Assembly: GCA_037903355.1 (NCBI GenBank)
Contig: JBAJFE010000004.1
Coordinates: forward strand, 1,364,001-1,428,000
Source: Trichuris trichiura
Lineage: Eukaryota > Nematoda > Enoplea > Trichinellida > Trichuridae
Reading direction: 5' to 3'
Length of the DNA stretch: 64,000 bases
Position numbers and translations under genes: made by a program. The notes below the pieces were generated by a model that was not told the DNA's origin, ran no database searches, and worked only from the letters and a program-made list of their open reading frames with translations. Shown here in pieces: positions 1-11,022 of the stretch (position 1 is its first letter; every line of letters begins with the position of its first letter).

Positions 1-1958
1 CTGAATTTCTCCACTATGAAATAAACTACATTCGAGCAGTTTTTATAAGAAATAGTTATTCACACTTTGTCTCACACAACGGAAATATTCTTTGTTTTAT
101 TTTTCCATATTCTGTAGAATTAGGTGAAAAAATCTTAGGGCTAGCTTGACATTTATATTTCAAAGTTTATTTTAAAAGTCCTCCTAATCTACGTTCGCTC
201 CTTTGTAACGATAAGCTAAATCTTCCTGTCAGCAAAGAAACATGCCTCGTCTATATAATTCAACGTGCATGCTAAAACTAACGAGCTCTGGACCTGTTGA
301 GTCAAGCTTTGACCTGTTGTGGTTGACTCCTACGTGGCCAGGGTTACATCAGAGTATCCTCCGCACTGTCATCTTCAATGGAAGCACATCGCGAAGTGAC
401 AGGGAAATCACCAAACTTAGCCAATATATTAATACTGGCTTTAAGATGTAAGGGTATTTGATGACGTTTTTGCCAGGACTCAAATATTTACATATGTTAC
501 ATTCAATGTCTGAGACGCCAGCTTTCTATAGAATGTTTGACGTTTATTGACAAAATACGAAATGTCTGTATTATTTAGTATGATACAAACATTCCTTGAG
601 CATTCTGTACAATGCCTACGCTTTATATAGAACGCCAAATAACATCTTGACAGTGCAGGCTTTGGTCTTGTCGCTTACGATCCCGCACACCTGCGGAGAA
701 AAGTGTGCTGTTTTCTTGCTGCTTTTTGGCTATCTTGTCCATTGCTTTTGGCTTAGGCTTAGGTTAAGGAAAAACATAATACAAGACAAGGCTCTAATAC
801 CGGAGCACTCAATTTTCCTCGCATTCTTGACGGCTACTTTGTCCCAGCCTGGGCTTAGCCTGAGCTAGCATGTAAAGACAGGATGGCCGGCAAAGTGGTG
901 GGAAAAGGCTCAGTTCAGTTCTCACTATAAGCTTTCACAGGTATAGCTGAAAGGATGCCTAAGAAATGTATGGAATGGATATTACATGTTTCATATACTT
1001 ATTAAAGATTTTGGGCATTCTAGAGAATGCCTGATTTCAAACGTTGCCTGTAACATAGCTAACGTAATCCAGTCGTTTCGTTGCCCATTTTTGCTGTTCC
1101 TAAAGCGAACAGCTGCCTTGGTATGCAAGACGACTATGCCTTCACGCCGTATCAATATCATGTCTACTTTTTATTTGAGTACAACAAATGGCGAAGTGCA
1201 TGCTTTATTCACCAATGGAAATGTATAAGTAGCATCAATAAGACTGCAGGGTTGGAGCGTGGAGAACCGAACTTCGTCGTCAACGTCCACGACGGAACTG
1301 GCGAGGTACTGCAAATTTCATGTTTCACAATTTTCAAAAAATATACTTTTGAAAACTGAATTTCAGCCATAGCGACACGGGATGAAGTTATACGGCCGTG
1401 TTTTAAAACATTACGCTTGCGTACGGTAAAGGTACCTGACTTTCTTTCTTTTCTTCCCTATATTTCCTTTTATCCAAATCCTTGAATGGTAATATTTATG
1501 AGCTAATCATCTATGCGTTTAAATTTCGTTTTACCTTGTTATAGTTTTCATATTTTTCTATGTCCTGCTTTCTTGTAGACTGAATGAAAGAGCTTGCACA
1601 TAAAGAATAGAATTTTTTGTTTAAAGTACTATCCAGCAACACCCACCACTGGGGACGGCACAAGGCTGGCACTGAAACCTTCATGTTAACTACAGAGTCG
1701 GTTAACTGAATGATTTCAGGTTGCCAGTGAAGTTAAAATCACAAGGAGAACTGTTTAAAAACACGCAATCTTTAAAGGGTACATTCTACCTTTGCCAAAC
1801 TTCAGAATGGAAACAAATTGGCTAAATATGCCCAATAGTGCGTCAGTTGCATGAATGACTCCGAAGTACCAATCGATGAGTAATCGTTTGCGGGATAGTA
1901 GTGGTACTTAAATGATTACAGCAAACAATTTTATTTTGCACTTCAACACTTCACGTTT
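1..1958. other. Gene-poor stretch with one exon-like island
   Basis: No gene could be assembled here. Around 1170-1340 there is an exon-like island: a short reading frame ending in LFTNGN directly before GTATAAG, followed by a GC-richer patch reading RGEPNFVVNVHDGTGE before a possible GTACTG donor. A diverged copy of the first part (LFSNGN before GTATAAC) occurs near 6575-6660. The rest is AT-rich without codon structure. It may hold remnants of a decayed gene family. Confidence 0.3.
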
Positions 1959-4234
1959 TTATTCAATATGTTTGCCGTGAAGACCTGCGCCAAGCACAAA
2001 CAAGCCAGTGCCCAATAAGCAAACAGCGAAAAATATTCCTACACCAAGAAGGATGTAAGACGCCGCCGCAAAAGCAACGGCAAGAGCTACGGCACCGCTT
2101 GCCGCGCCTATCAGTACGATGCCGGTAAATATAATAGGCAGGATATGTTTCTTTTTCTTGTGTCCTTCACAAAAAACGGAATATCCTTCTTGGTTGTCGC
2201 GTCTGCTGTCAATTAGGCTCTTGATACTTTGGTTGAGTGCCTGCTGATTTTCACTTCTCATTTCGTGCCACTGAAAGCCAAACTTTTCCTGCATCCTTGC
2301 TAGCCCAAAGGTGCACAGCTTTTTAGTCTTCTTGCAGGGCACTAGGAACATCTCCAATTCAACCCAGGCGTGGTCCGTTTCCAAGCTAGAGGGTACGTTG
2401 CCTCCTGCTAACTAAAAGATAACTTGTCAAGCCGTCGAGAAATGATTTAGAAAAGCTCAGGAAGTTTTAACTTTGGGCATTATGTAGACTTTTTTTCGGC
2501 TAATGACAAAGTCATCATACAAAACAGGTTGATAGCTAAAGCACTTTGAATTCGGCCTCGAATGGCCGTGTTCCAAATGAAATTGCGGCATAAGGAATTA
2601 CTTTCAAAGCATAAGTTTTTAGAATTACGCAATCAAATGGTCCCTCGTACACGTAAGATTAACTATCAAACACACTGTTATTTAGTTTTTTTCATGAATT
2701 ACACGTTCAAGTAATTCGTTATCGCTGAAAAGGTGTAGACCTAGCGTATCTCTTTACTCAACAGCAATGAGGTTTAGCAAACTTGCTTTGAAAATGGTTA
2801 ATTTAACAGATAGGTGGCAGATATAAACAGGCAGTGCCAAGAACAAATTGAGAGAATTTCACGTACAGTTATTACCCAGATGGATCTTGTTTAAGATACG
2901 AACCGCCTTTCTGCAAACAATCATTTCATCAGAGCTCTCAGGTGGAGCTTTGCCCTGTCTTCGCGGTTAAACTCACAGCTGACACCGCGATGATTAATAC
3001 TTTCGGCAATTCTAAGTTAACCTTACTCGCTATTGATACGTGCAACGGTTGGCTAGTTCTTGTGTTCGCAAAAATGGAAGAGAAGTCGAGTATGCGGGTG
3101 CCAGTAAATGGTGAACCTGCTGGCTTTGTGCTGTTTTTAATTTCAACATATAGATTTTCCTATGAGTGGCCAATCTTCCTTAGGCTATGCGAAAAGTTGA
3201 TGGTTTTTAGTGTTATCATTAGTTGTTACTGTAATTAAAAATTTGGTGTGCTCTTAATAAGTCAATTGTTACCTTAACAAATCGTTTCCTTGCATTTTTT
3301 AATATTTTCTTCACCTTATCGTCACCATATTCTCGCCTTAAGCTTTTCGTGATGTACTTTAACGGTAGATCTGCAAATGGTTGATCTTCAGGATCGCTGA
3401 TGTATCCCTAAAAAATGAAATTTTTACATAAAGCAATAGATTCAGGAACGTTACGGTAATAAATGCATCCTCATAGGAGCTTTTGGCAGATTTTTTCAAT
3501 ATTAACACTTTATCCTTTGTTTCCCTGAAATTATGAAACGTGTTAAACGAATCGGGAGGATGCGGGTCCACATGTCACCCTCTAAATCTCATTGCCCATG
3601 AAACATAGAGAAGACTACACGTCACATAAAATGAAAGATAATTATACCATTAGCGTCAATATCCTGATTATTAAAATCTGAAACAGGAGCAATGGGCATT
3701 CCAGCTTCCTGTTGGAGTTTGACTCATCTGTTCGAACATAACTCATGGAAATAACTGACAGAACATAAGGAGACTCACCATACGAATATCACGCTCATCA
3801 TACGGTTTGGCCCGTAACGGGGAAGCATACCTCGGCCAGTTAGACCAGTTCTACCAGCTGGGTTCAAAGGAAAGCCATCCTCTACATCATAGGTGAAATG
3901 TTCACCGCACGCTTTTACTCTTTTCCGATTTACGTGCCCATCAATTTTATTGAAATTTGGGTAAAAGCCAAAAGACCTATTGCAGTGGAGTGGATGAAGT
4001 ATCAAGAGAAGCTAAGCTGATTACCTGACTTCAGGATCACATTCTCTGAAGTAACATGTTTCATTCCAATATTTCGGTCTGTAATTTAGATGGTGCAGGC
4101 TCCAAGGTCTGTCATAACTTGGCACTTCCACAACCTGTTCCAGTACAGCTGTGAAACTCCTTCTTTGTTCTAGAAAGACTCACCTTTGGTTTGTTGTTTG
4201 GATGTTTTGGACCGCAGTTGAGCGGATAAACTTC
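1959..4234 (-). CDS. NUDT9-like ADP-ribose pyrophosphatase family gene, degenerate, possibly a pseudogene
   Basis: NUDT9 hydrolyses ADP-ribose to AMP and ribose-5-phosphate. Exons read on the minus strand: 4184-4234 ([12 protein letters not shown]), 4025-4134 ([12 protein letters not shown]), 3779-3976 with the family hallmark [12 protein letters not shown] followed by RYGPN, 3455-3524 and 3273-3407 (GYISDP, then REYGDD in the place of the Nudix REFGEE), and 1959-2411 starting around [11 protein letters not shown], which matches the family's TDNAWxETE strand, then FGFQWHE. The first three exons join in phase. The exon at about 3650-3705 ([10 protein letters not shown]) does not join in phase with its neighbours, so the gene may be broken. 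The Nudix catalytic glutamates are not all present. The last exon adds two hydrophobic segments and ends in HGKHIE, which NUDT9 lacks. No start codon was found; the 5' end is missing. Family assignment is good, function doubtful. Confidence 0.6.
2412..3272. other. Intron space of the NUDT9-like gene with weak exon candidates
   Basis: Between the Nudix-box exon and the terminal exon the domain should still contain a short strand. On the minus strand near 2630-2680 a frame reads VYEGPFDC before GTAATT, resembling the family's YKGYVDDP, and near 2950-3130 another open frame follows a CAG acceptor. Neither could be fixed with confident splice sites. Confidence 0.25.
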
Positions 4235-4500
4235 CTGAAATGTTTTCGCAATTATTCTCCGCTTTGCTTCTCTTAAAAGTGCACAATAGTAAAGCTTTGG
4301 AGAGGAGAGGGCATGAAATAAAGTAACGATTCGCGGTCATTTGAAATAATTAAAAATTTACTTGGATCACATTATTTTCCGACCGGGAAGTTCATTTCCC
4401 AAATCTTCTGCCAAATTCGCTGGCACTGAACTAGCCTAGCTGGACATTCTTTATGAAGATTCATACGCAAGTATAAACGCACAGTTCCTCTTATAGAATA

Positions 4501-5190
4501 CAGTAAAATCTCCCTAATCCGAATCCCTCTCTAATCCGAACTCGCGGATTAGATTAATAGCGCAACCGTATGCATTAAAGATAATTAGGCTACTAATGCG
4601 AAACGGGCAGCCACTTGGCGGCAACGGCTATAAGGGCAGTAAACAACCTGCCAACGGTACCTTCGCTAAACGTTAACATAGGGGCACACGGCTCTGCCGA
4701 ACAATCTCAACTAATAAGCTGATTGCAGCAAGGCACCTCGAGACCTGGGCGTCCCCAAATAAACAGAACTGTGGATCAAAGAACTGGTGTTTTTCAGTCG
4801 TATAAAACTACAATATTCTCATATAACGCAATAATCTGCCGCTAACTCAATTTATTTTCGAGCCAGCAACCGGCCGACAACTGCGAATACAGAAAAATAA
4901 GTTCACGGGAACTATTTCCCTCGTTGCTTCAGGGTACAGCGTCCACGCCATATAGGAAACTGGTTTCCGTTGGTCAATCGTTTTTCTTAATTACAGACGG
5001 ATTTCGCTGCCCTCGTTAACGTATTCACTGTTAGCAGAGACTGACATCGCGCTGTAGACGCCAGGAACCTACATCTAAAATTGCATTACCTGCTTTTCTG
5101 TGACTTACTGTAAACCCCCTCCAAAATCCGAATTTTTCCGTAATCCGAACTACCGCTCGCCCGACGCGTTCGGATTAGGAGGTTTTACTG
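4501..5190. mobile_element. pogo/Tigger-type MITE with TA target duplication
   Basis: The left end CAGTAAAATCTCCCTAATCC and the right end (reverse complement CAGTAAAACCTCCTAATCC) form terminal inverted repeats, and each is flanked by TA (4499-4500 and 5191-5192), the target duplication of Tc1/mariner-pogo elements. Several subterminal copies of TAATCCGAAC lie inside both ends. There is no transposase frame, so it is a non-autonomous 690-bp element. It sits just upstream of the NUDT9-like gene. Confidence 0.85.
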
Positions 5191-5460
5191 TATATAAATT
5201 TCCATTTCAAAGTTTAACTTGCTGAAAACTTGCGTTTGATAAATGAAGAATGAACTTCATTTGGCAGAGTTTTTGGTTCCCGGCGAGACCCGTCGCTTGC
5301 GAAACGAGTACTTCCTGTCACCTAATTAAAAAACAAAAAAACTGACGGATGTCAGTCCGTCTCTTTAATGAAAACTCTAAAATACATTTGCAAGCATTCT
5401 TTTCTTTGGGTGGGCCCAACTAATGATGAGTAAATGGCAGATTTCTTTCTGGTTTCATTG

Positions 5461-6235
5461 TTTCCTGCTAGCGCTACACTTGATGAAGCTCACCACTGAT
5501 TAAATGACAACGTCATGATGACGTAGCTTCAGTAGACTGCCATTTTTTCTTAGCAAAGACGAATGTAGTGGGGGCAGTTTCTATTTCACCACTTACTTTA
5601 TGTCCCTCTGCTTTATACAACAGGCAAGCAACAGTGCATAGAAACAACTGCCTAATGATCATAACGGATGCAACATTGAAAGATAATTTGCTAGACGCAT
5701 TTATATGCAGAAGCAGTTGCATGGGCGTTAATAAGGTAAATGAAGAAATGTCTCAACGCTACGCATCCGCAAACTACATGCCACGCCTAGTATCCCCATA
5801 GCCCAGCATGAAGCGGGCCTATGAGTTATTTGTTGAAGCACTTTTGCTTTCCGCGTTCAACAACTGTTGACAAAGCTATGACTGTTGAATACGTGAAATT
5901 GAATTTATTTTACAGTGCAAATTTTGCTGGGCGTTGCTGACTTTTTATCTAAATATTCCGTGAGTGAATTAGGGTTTTCAAGCCTACTTAACTTTTGAAA
6001 AATCTATTCCGCTACGAAACCGGCATGGATTTGCTTGTTCAGACGCTGTCAAGAAGTGCATTTAAAATGGCTTCCCTTCAACTTTTTGTGGTGCTGAAAC
6101 AACGTACGCTGACAGGGCTTTTAGATGTTCTTGCATAAAGAGTCAATACGCATCGCTGACGACAGGAATGGCACTGATTCTTAATTACGTAATTTCATAA
6201 CTTTTTCATAAACAGATGAACAACACACGCCTCTT
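5461..6235. repeat. Duplicated ~0.75 kb segment, copy A
   Basis: Colinear with 8010-8785. Shared landmarks in the same order include GAAGCTCACC-CTGATTAAAT at the start, GATGCAACA, TTTGCTAG-CGC-TTT, AAGTAAATGA, TTTTGCT-G-CGTTGCT and TTCTTAATTACA/G near the end. Similarity is patchy with many indels, so the duplication is old. No coding frame is shared between the copies. Confidence 0.6.
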
Positions 6236-6314
6236 TTTCCTATTTTCGCTGAGCATATCCCTACGGGAAAGGCCTGACACGCTTTGGGAAAACGGGTAAA
6301 ATTTTACTTCACAG

Positions 6315-6617
6315 ATTTCATCAACACATGAAAGTCTTTAATCGTTACACAGTTGGAGAACAGCAGAAGATCAGCGTTATATGGGATCTCTTGCATTCAG
6401 GAAAGATGGCGCATTGTATAAATACTGATTTTAAGGTCTAGTAGATATCTGATGATGCTTATGCGAGGAATATTTACGTGTACAATGAGCTGATGGTTTC
6501 ATTGCTTACTTTTTTATATCTAAGGCTACTATGCCTTAACGCTGTGCCAACTTCTTACATAATCTCTATTTCAGCATTACGTATGACCAAGTGCTCAACT
6601 TATTCAGTAATGGAAAT
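6315..6617 (+). other. Two exon-like islands, unassigned
   Basis: After a CACAG acceptor, 6315-6415 reads through to RYTVGEQQKISVIWDLLHSG and ends before GTATAAATAC; 6575-6617 follows TATTTCAG and ends in LFSNGN before GTATAACT. The second resembles the island near 1190. Their phases do not close cleanly against each other, no start or stop was found, and no family was recognised. They could be pieces of a decayed or lineage-specific gene. Confidence 0.25.
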
Positions 6618-7542
6618 GTATAACTAAGATGAGTATGATTGGAGGGTTGGAACATTGAAGAGAAAATTTTATTTTCTCTGTTACGTTTCCAATACTTGTA
6701 TCTTATTGTACTTCTCCAAGTTTCTATAAAGTTATTTTTTTCATTATATCATAAATCTTTTTGTTAGTAATTACTTCGCGCGATTGTATGACATTATTTC
6801 AATTTTACCTTGTGTTGGGTTTGTCAATTTTTCGATGGATTATATTGTCATGACGAAGAATGAAATTTTCTGTTCAAAATGCTATTCTTGTTGCTATGCA
6901 TTGCGCGCTAATAAGAGGGCAGCATATACCTGCCAAATCTGCGCAGTACAAATCTCACCAGAATTAAACACTTAGCTTTTTTTCCGTCAATCGCTATGAC
7001 GTCTTTGTTTTGCGTGATGTCGTCCCAAACATTGGCGGGTACCTTTCCGTACGTTGAATGGAAAAAATTCAAGAAGCGATTACGAAAACGAACAATCAAT
7101 TCGCGTTTAATGATACACACACTAGCAATACTTCTCGAGCCGATTGCTACTGCCAGCGGATGTGAGCCGGTGCCGCCCAGCAAGAATTTTTCTTTTTCAA
7201 GTGCTGATGGCAGCCCGCGGTGAAGGCCAAATGCTTCGGAATAATTCGTGCGGTTCTTGCACAAATAAAGAGGAAAAAAATCCCTCTAAATGTTTTTCTT
7301 TTAGATGAACGAACTTCCGCTAAGGAGAGTGGTCATCAACTTTTAAAATAAACGCTCAGAACGTTTTCTCACACTTAATACTTTCCTGAATGTTTTTTCC
7401 TGTTATTTTTTATTCATTTACTTTTCTTGTCACTAGGACTTATTTGACAACGACAATAACAATTCAATGTATGACGTCACTTTCTGAATGAAACAATGTT
7501 TCTTCTCTAAAAGGCGTATGGTTTGTAGCGGGTTTAGTTGAT

Positions 7543-7783
7543 AAACAAGAAATGTACATGGATTTTTCCTGTTTGTATTTGCCCATAAAACGAGTCAAAA
7601 AAAGTGAAGACGTAACTACTTTTAAAATTTTACAACTTACCTTTTACTTTTAAAATACTGATGTCTGCGATTACGTCTGCACTTTATTTTATGCCCTGAA
7701 CGAGATTAAAGAAGTTTTTTCCCCTTTTTGACTCGTTTTATGGGCAAATACAAACAGGAAAAATCCATGTACATTTCTTGTTT
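7543..7783. mobile_element. Inverted-repeat element with perfect 59-bp arms
   Basis: 7543-7601 and 7725-7783 are exact reverse complements over 59 bp (arm begins AAACAAGAAATGTACATGG and ends AAAACGAGTCAAAAA), separated by 123 bp of AT-rich spacer. The arms have not diverged, so this is either a recent foldback insertion or arms kept identical by hairpin-mediated correction. No target duplication was evident. Confidence 0.75.
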
Positions 7784-8009
7784 AATGTTTCTTCTGTTTA
7801 TATTATTGTGCACATAATTAGAAGTGTGCATTCACCCCGCTTTTTACTATCCTTCATTTTTTCATTCCCTGTATATCAGCGCTGGTAAAGGGACGCTGTT
7901 TGCTGCAACACCTTTGCCAAATAAAGAAAAAACAAGAAAACAAATGGGCGCAGATCCGTATGCATAGTAGAAACTCTAAGCGTACAACTGCAAAGATTTA
8001 TATTAGTTA

Positions 8010-8785
8010 TTACATCCCGGTAGCACCGCGTATGAGGAAGCTCACCGCTGATTAAATAGCAACATTGTGACAACACGGTTTTACTGCATCACCAAGGTCT
8101 TTTAAGCGAAAATGAATGCACTGCCCACTTTTTAGCGTTAATACTTGGCAGCTCGTATTGCATCACTTACTTCCTGCATACAATACATACTCGCAAGTAG
8201 CCATACGTAACAGCAACTGTTTAGCGATTATAATGATGCAACAGGCCGAGATATTTTGCTAGGCGCTTTTGTATACGGAAGCGGTTGCGTAGACGTCCAC
8301 AAAGTAAATGAGCAAACATCTGAACTTTATGGAAATGCGTCTCTACGAATTATTGCTCAAAGTACTTCGCTTATTACAAATAACGTTTGGTTGTGCAATC
8401 TGCAACTACTGGCAAAAGCATGAAATGCGGGAAATTGTTTTAACCATACAGCGCATATTTTGCTAGACGTTGCTCCTTGTTATTTGAAAATTGAGCAGAT
8501 GAACCAATATTTTAATAGGCATTCAATTTTTCGGAAACCCATTATCTTGTCGAGTTGACTTGCGTTTATTTGTTCGTGCGCAGTTGGCGTAAGCTTTTAA
8601 AAATTCATTTACGATGTTTACCTTTCGGCATCTCGCAGTATTAGCGCAATATACGGTCAAAGTGCGCTTGGAAGATGACACAGGGTTTGCCAGCACACGC
8701 TAGTTCTTAATTACAGGTTTTCGTAACCTTTCGCTTAACAGACGAGCATACTCTATCCAGATGGGTGTACTTTCACGAACTATGA
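8010..8785. repeat. Duplicated ~0.75 kb segment, copy B
   Basis: Second copy of the segment at 5461-6235, same orientation, sharing the landmarks listed there. It lacks the exon-like islands that follow copy A. No coding potential recognised. Confidence 0.6.
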
Positions 8786-8789
8786 CTGA

Positions 8790-11022
8790 CGGTAGGTTTT
8801 CTAAATTTGGGATATTTAAGAAAATTAAGTGATTAAAAGGCAAAAACTTAACTCAATGATCGATAACAGTATAGGCGCGAAAAATGTAACGCGGAAGCAA
8901 AATGCATGGAGCTTTCAAGCAAGTTTATACATCCCGTTAAGAAATATGATGTTTTTATAAAACATAAATGCAGTACAGCGAGCACTTTTGGAGAAGAAAG
9001 CATGCGCCAAAATTTTCCTATTCTTGTATATTGATCCACCTGTCTTACTCCAATTAGCTCATCCTTTTCTCGTTCAGATTCGTTTATTTATTGCCTTTGC
9101 ATCTGCTCCTCTCTTTCGTCCATTCCATTTTTCTGTTTCCTTATAGGCCCCCAAATATTGGAGCGCTGTATTTTCATTTCATTTTTCATTTGAATTGTTT
9201 TTCCGTGGTTTTTCTACCAACTCTAGTTTTGAGATAGAACGTCATAAATACACTTGCATTGATTAATAGATTTTGTCAGATGAATCCAATGATTTTTCTA
9301 CCAATTAAGGAGGTACAAGAAAATGACCTTTGTCAAAAGTGAATGAAAGGCTCGTTTGGGTCAGCTGAAGTGGCACAAGCAAAAACTGCGAGAATATAAG
9401 GTGTGGCTATTATTAGTTCTTTTAAATTTAAGCAAAGAGCAGTTAACACTCACACACTCCCTTTCACGTTCCTTGCATAGTATTAATGACAACGCGCGAT
9501 GGCAAATGCACATAAAGATACGAAGTTAAGATTATCTTTTCAAATTTTCGCATTTTTAAATCATACAATAAGATATGAAAACAAGGTGTTAAAGTGCACA
9601 AAAAGGAAAATGGACTATTGGTACATAAATGTAGTGCTGAGTGGGAATATCTCAGGCTTCAGAACGATTACGGCGTATCAAAACCAATAATAAAATTTAT
9701 TTATGCCGTTTAATCGTAAAAGGCGAAGCTTAAAAAAAGCAGAGTTTCGCTTTTTTCAGCAGCAGGTACTTGGAAAAATCTGCGTTTTTGACTTAGTGGC
9801 AAATACATGTCTGCTCGAAACTTCAACAAACCGTTTTCTTCCTATTAATCGGCACAATGTCTAGTACTGCTTAGAAAGATTGTGATTCTTTAAAAGGCAG
9901 TCCTACTACTCATCTAACTACTTCGAGTAACCATGCAGATGAAATATTTTCTTTACTTTCGCTATTCGGTTACCTCTCGAGTAATTATGTGATTTATTTG
10001 AGCTCGAGAGAAGGAACGCTATTGAATCCCGTCGTGAAAGATAGCAGCACTCCGCTGAAGCAATAGTTATTAATAAAACAAAAAATTTTCAATAAAGCTA
10101 ACGTGACATTTCGTGAAATTTATTGCAACGCAGATTGTACCCTCATTAATCGATTGTCAGTATGCTGACGGCATGTTAGCTATTTGTTCTTCATTCCTGT
10201 TCAAATGACGAAACAACGGAAATGCTGAAAGCCAGTTAAAAATAACTTATGACAGCAACCGCCAGCCTTCTCGTTTCTTCATGTTCTTTGCCGATTAAGG
10301 AGATGCATCGTCTACCGCCACTAGTATTCGCTGAAAAGTTTCCAAGGAGAGCATATCGGAAATTTCCGTGTAAGTTGCGGCTTCATGTTTCGCAGTCGAC
10401 AGAAGTGTAGTAGCAACGATCACGACCTTGCTTGTACGCATTATCAGAAATAGTTTTTTTTCAATACCAGACGCGGAGTCCGCAGAACTCCAAAAGCAGT
10501 TACTGTCGAGCTAGGAAGCGTCAGGCTCCAATTTCGCGTTAAAATTGGTGTATAGAAAAAAGTTGGACCAATAATTGCAATATACCCTCGCAAAGGGTCA
10601 CCTAACTTGCTTGCACTTTAATTTGTTCATGAATAGGCTGTATAACGTTGTTATTAAGCAATCTTTCCTTGCTTCTAAATTCAACGTAATAGTTTTGTCC
10701 CATGGAAACGGCTGACAGCCATTTAGTCAACATGAAAATGCCTACCTTGCTCGGGCAATATTTTGCGTGGTTCGCGCGATGTCTTAACGTCGATGCCGAA
10801 ACGCTATGCAGAATTAACGTAAGCGAATTTGTTTAGCTTCTCCTCAGCGGAATGCTTCAACAAACGTTTAACAAAACCGCTGATACCTTCGAACGAATAG
10901 TATAACGCTAAATTGGTTAAATTTTACTTGGCGGCATTAAGCTTGCGTCCACTAGCGTAAGCATAATTGTAACCTGCGCGTCAATCCATTACTGTATTAG
11001 GGGTGAAGCTTTTGGTGTTGGA
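8790..11022. other. AT-rich intergenic region upstream of E(z)
   Basis: Only short random frames on both strands; no domain, transposon end or RNA gene recognised. The promoter of the E(z) gene presumably lies in the last few hundred bases, and an additional upstream exon ending before 11010 cannot be excluded because a TATTAG acceptor precedes the chosen start. Confidence 0.4.

Noticed and set aside
6908..7264. 118-codon minus-strand frame
   Set aside because: No ATG (it opens at TTG), no splice context, no family resemblance, and the opposite strand is equally open.
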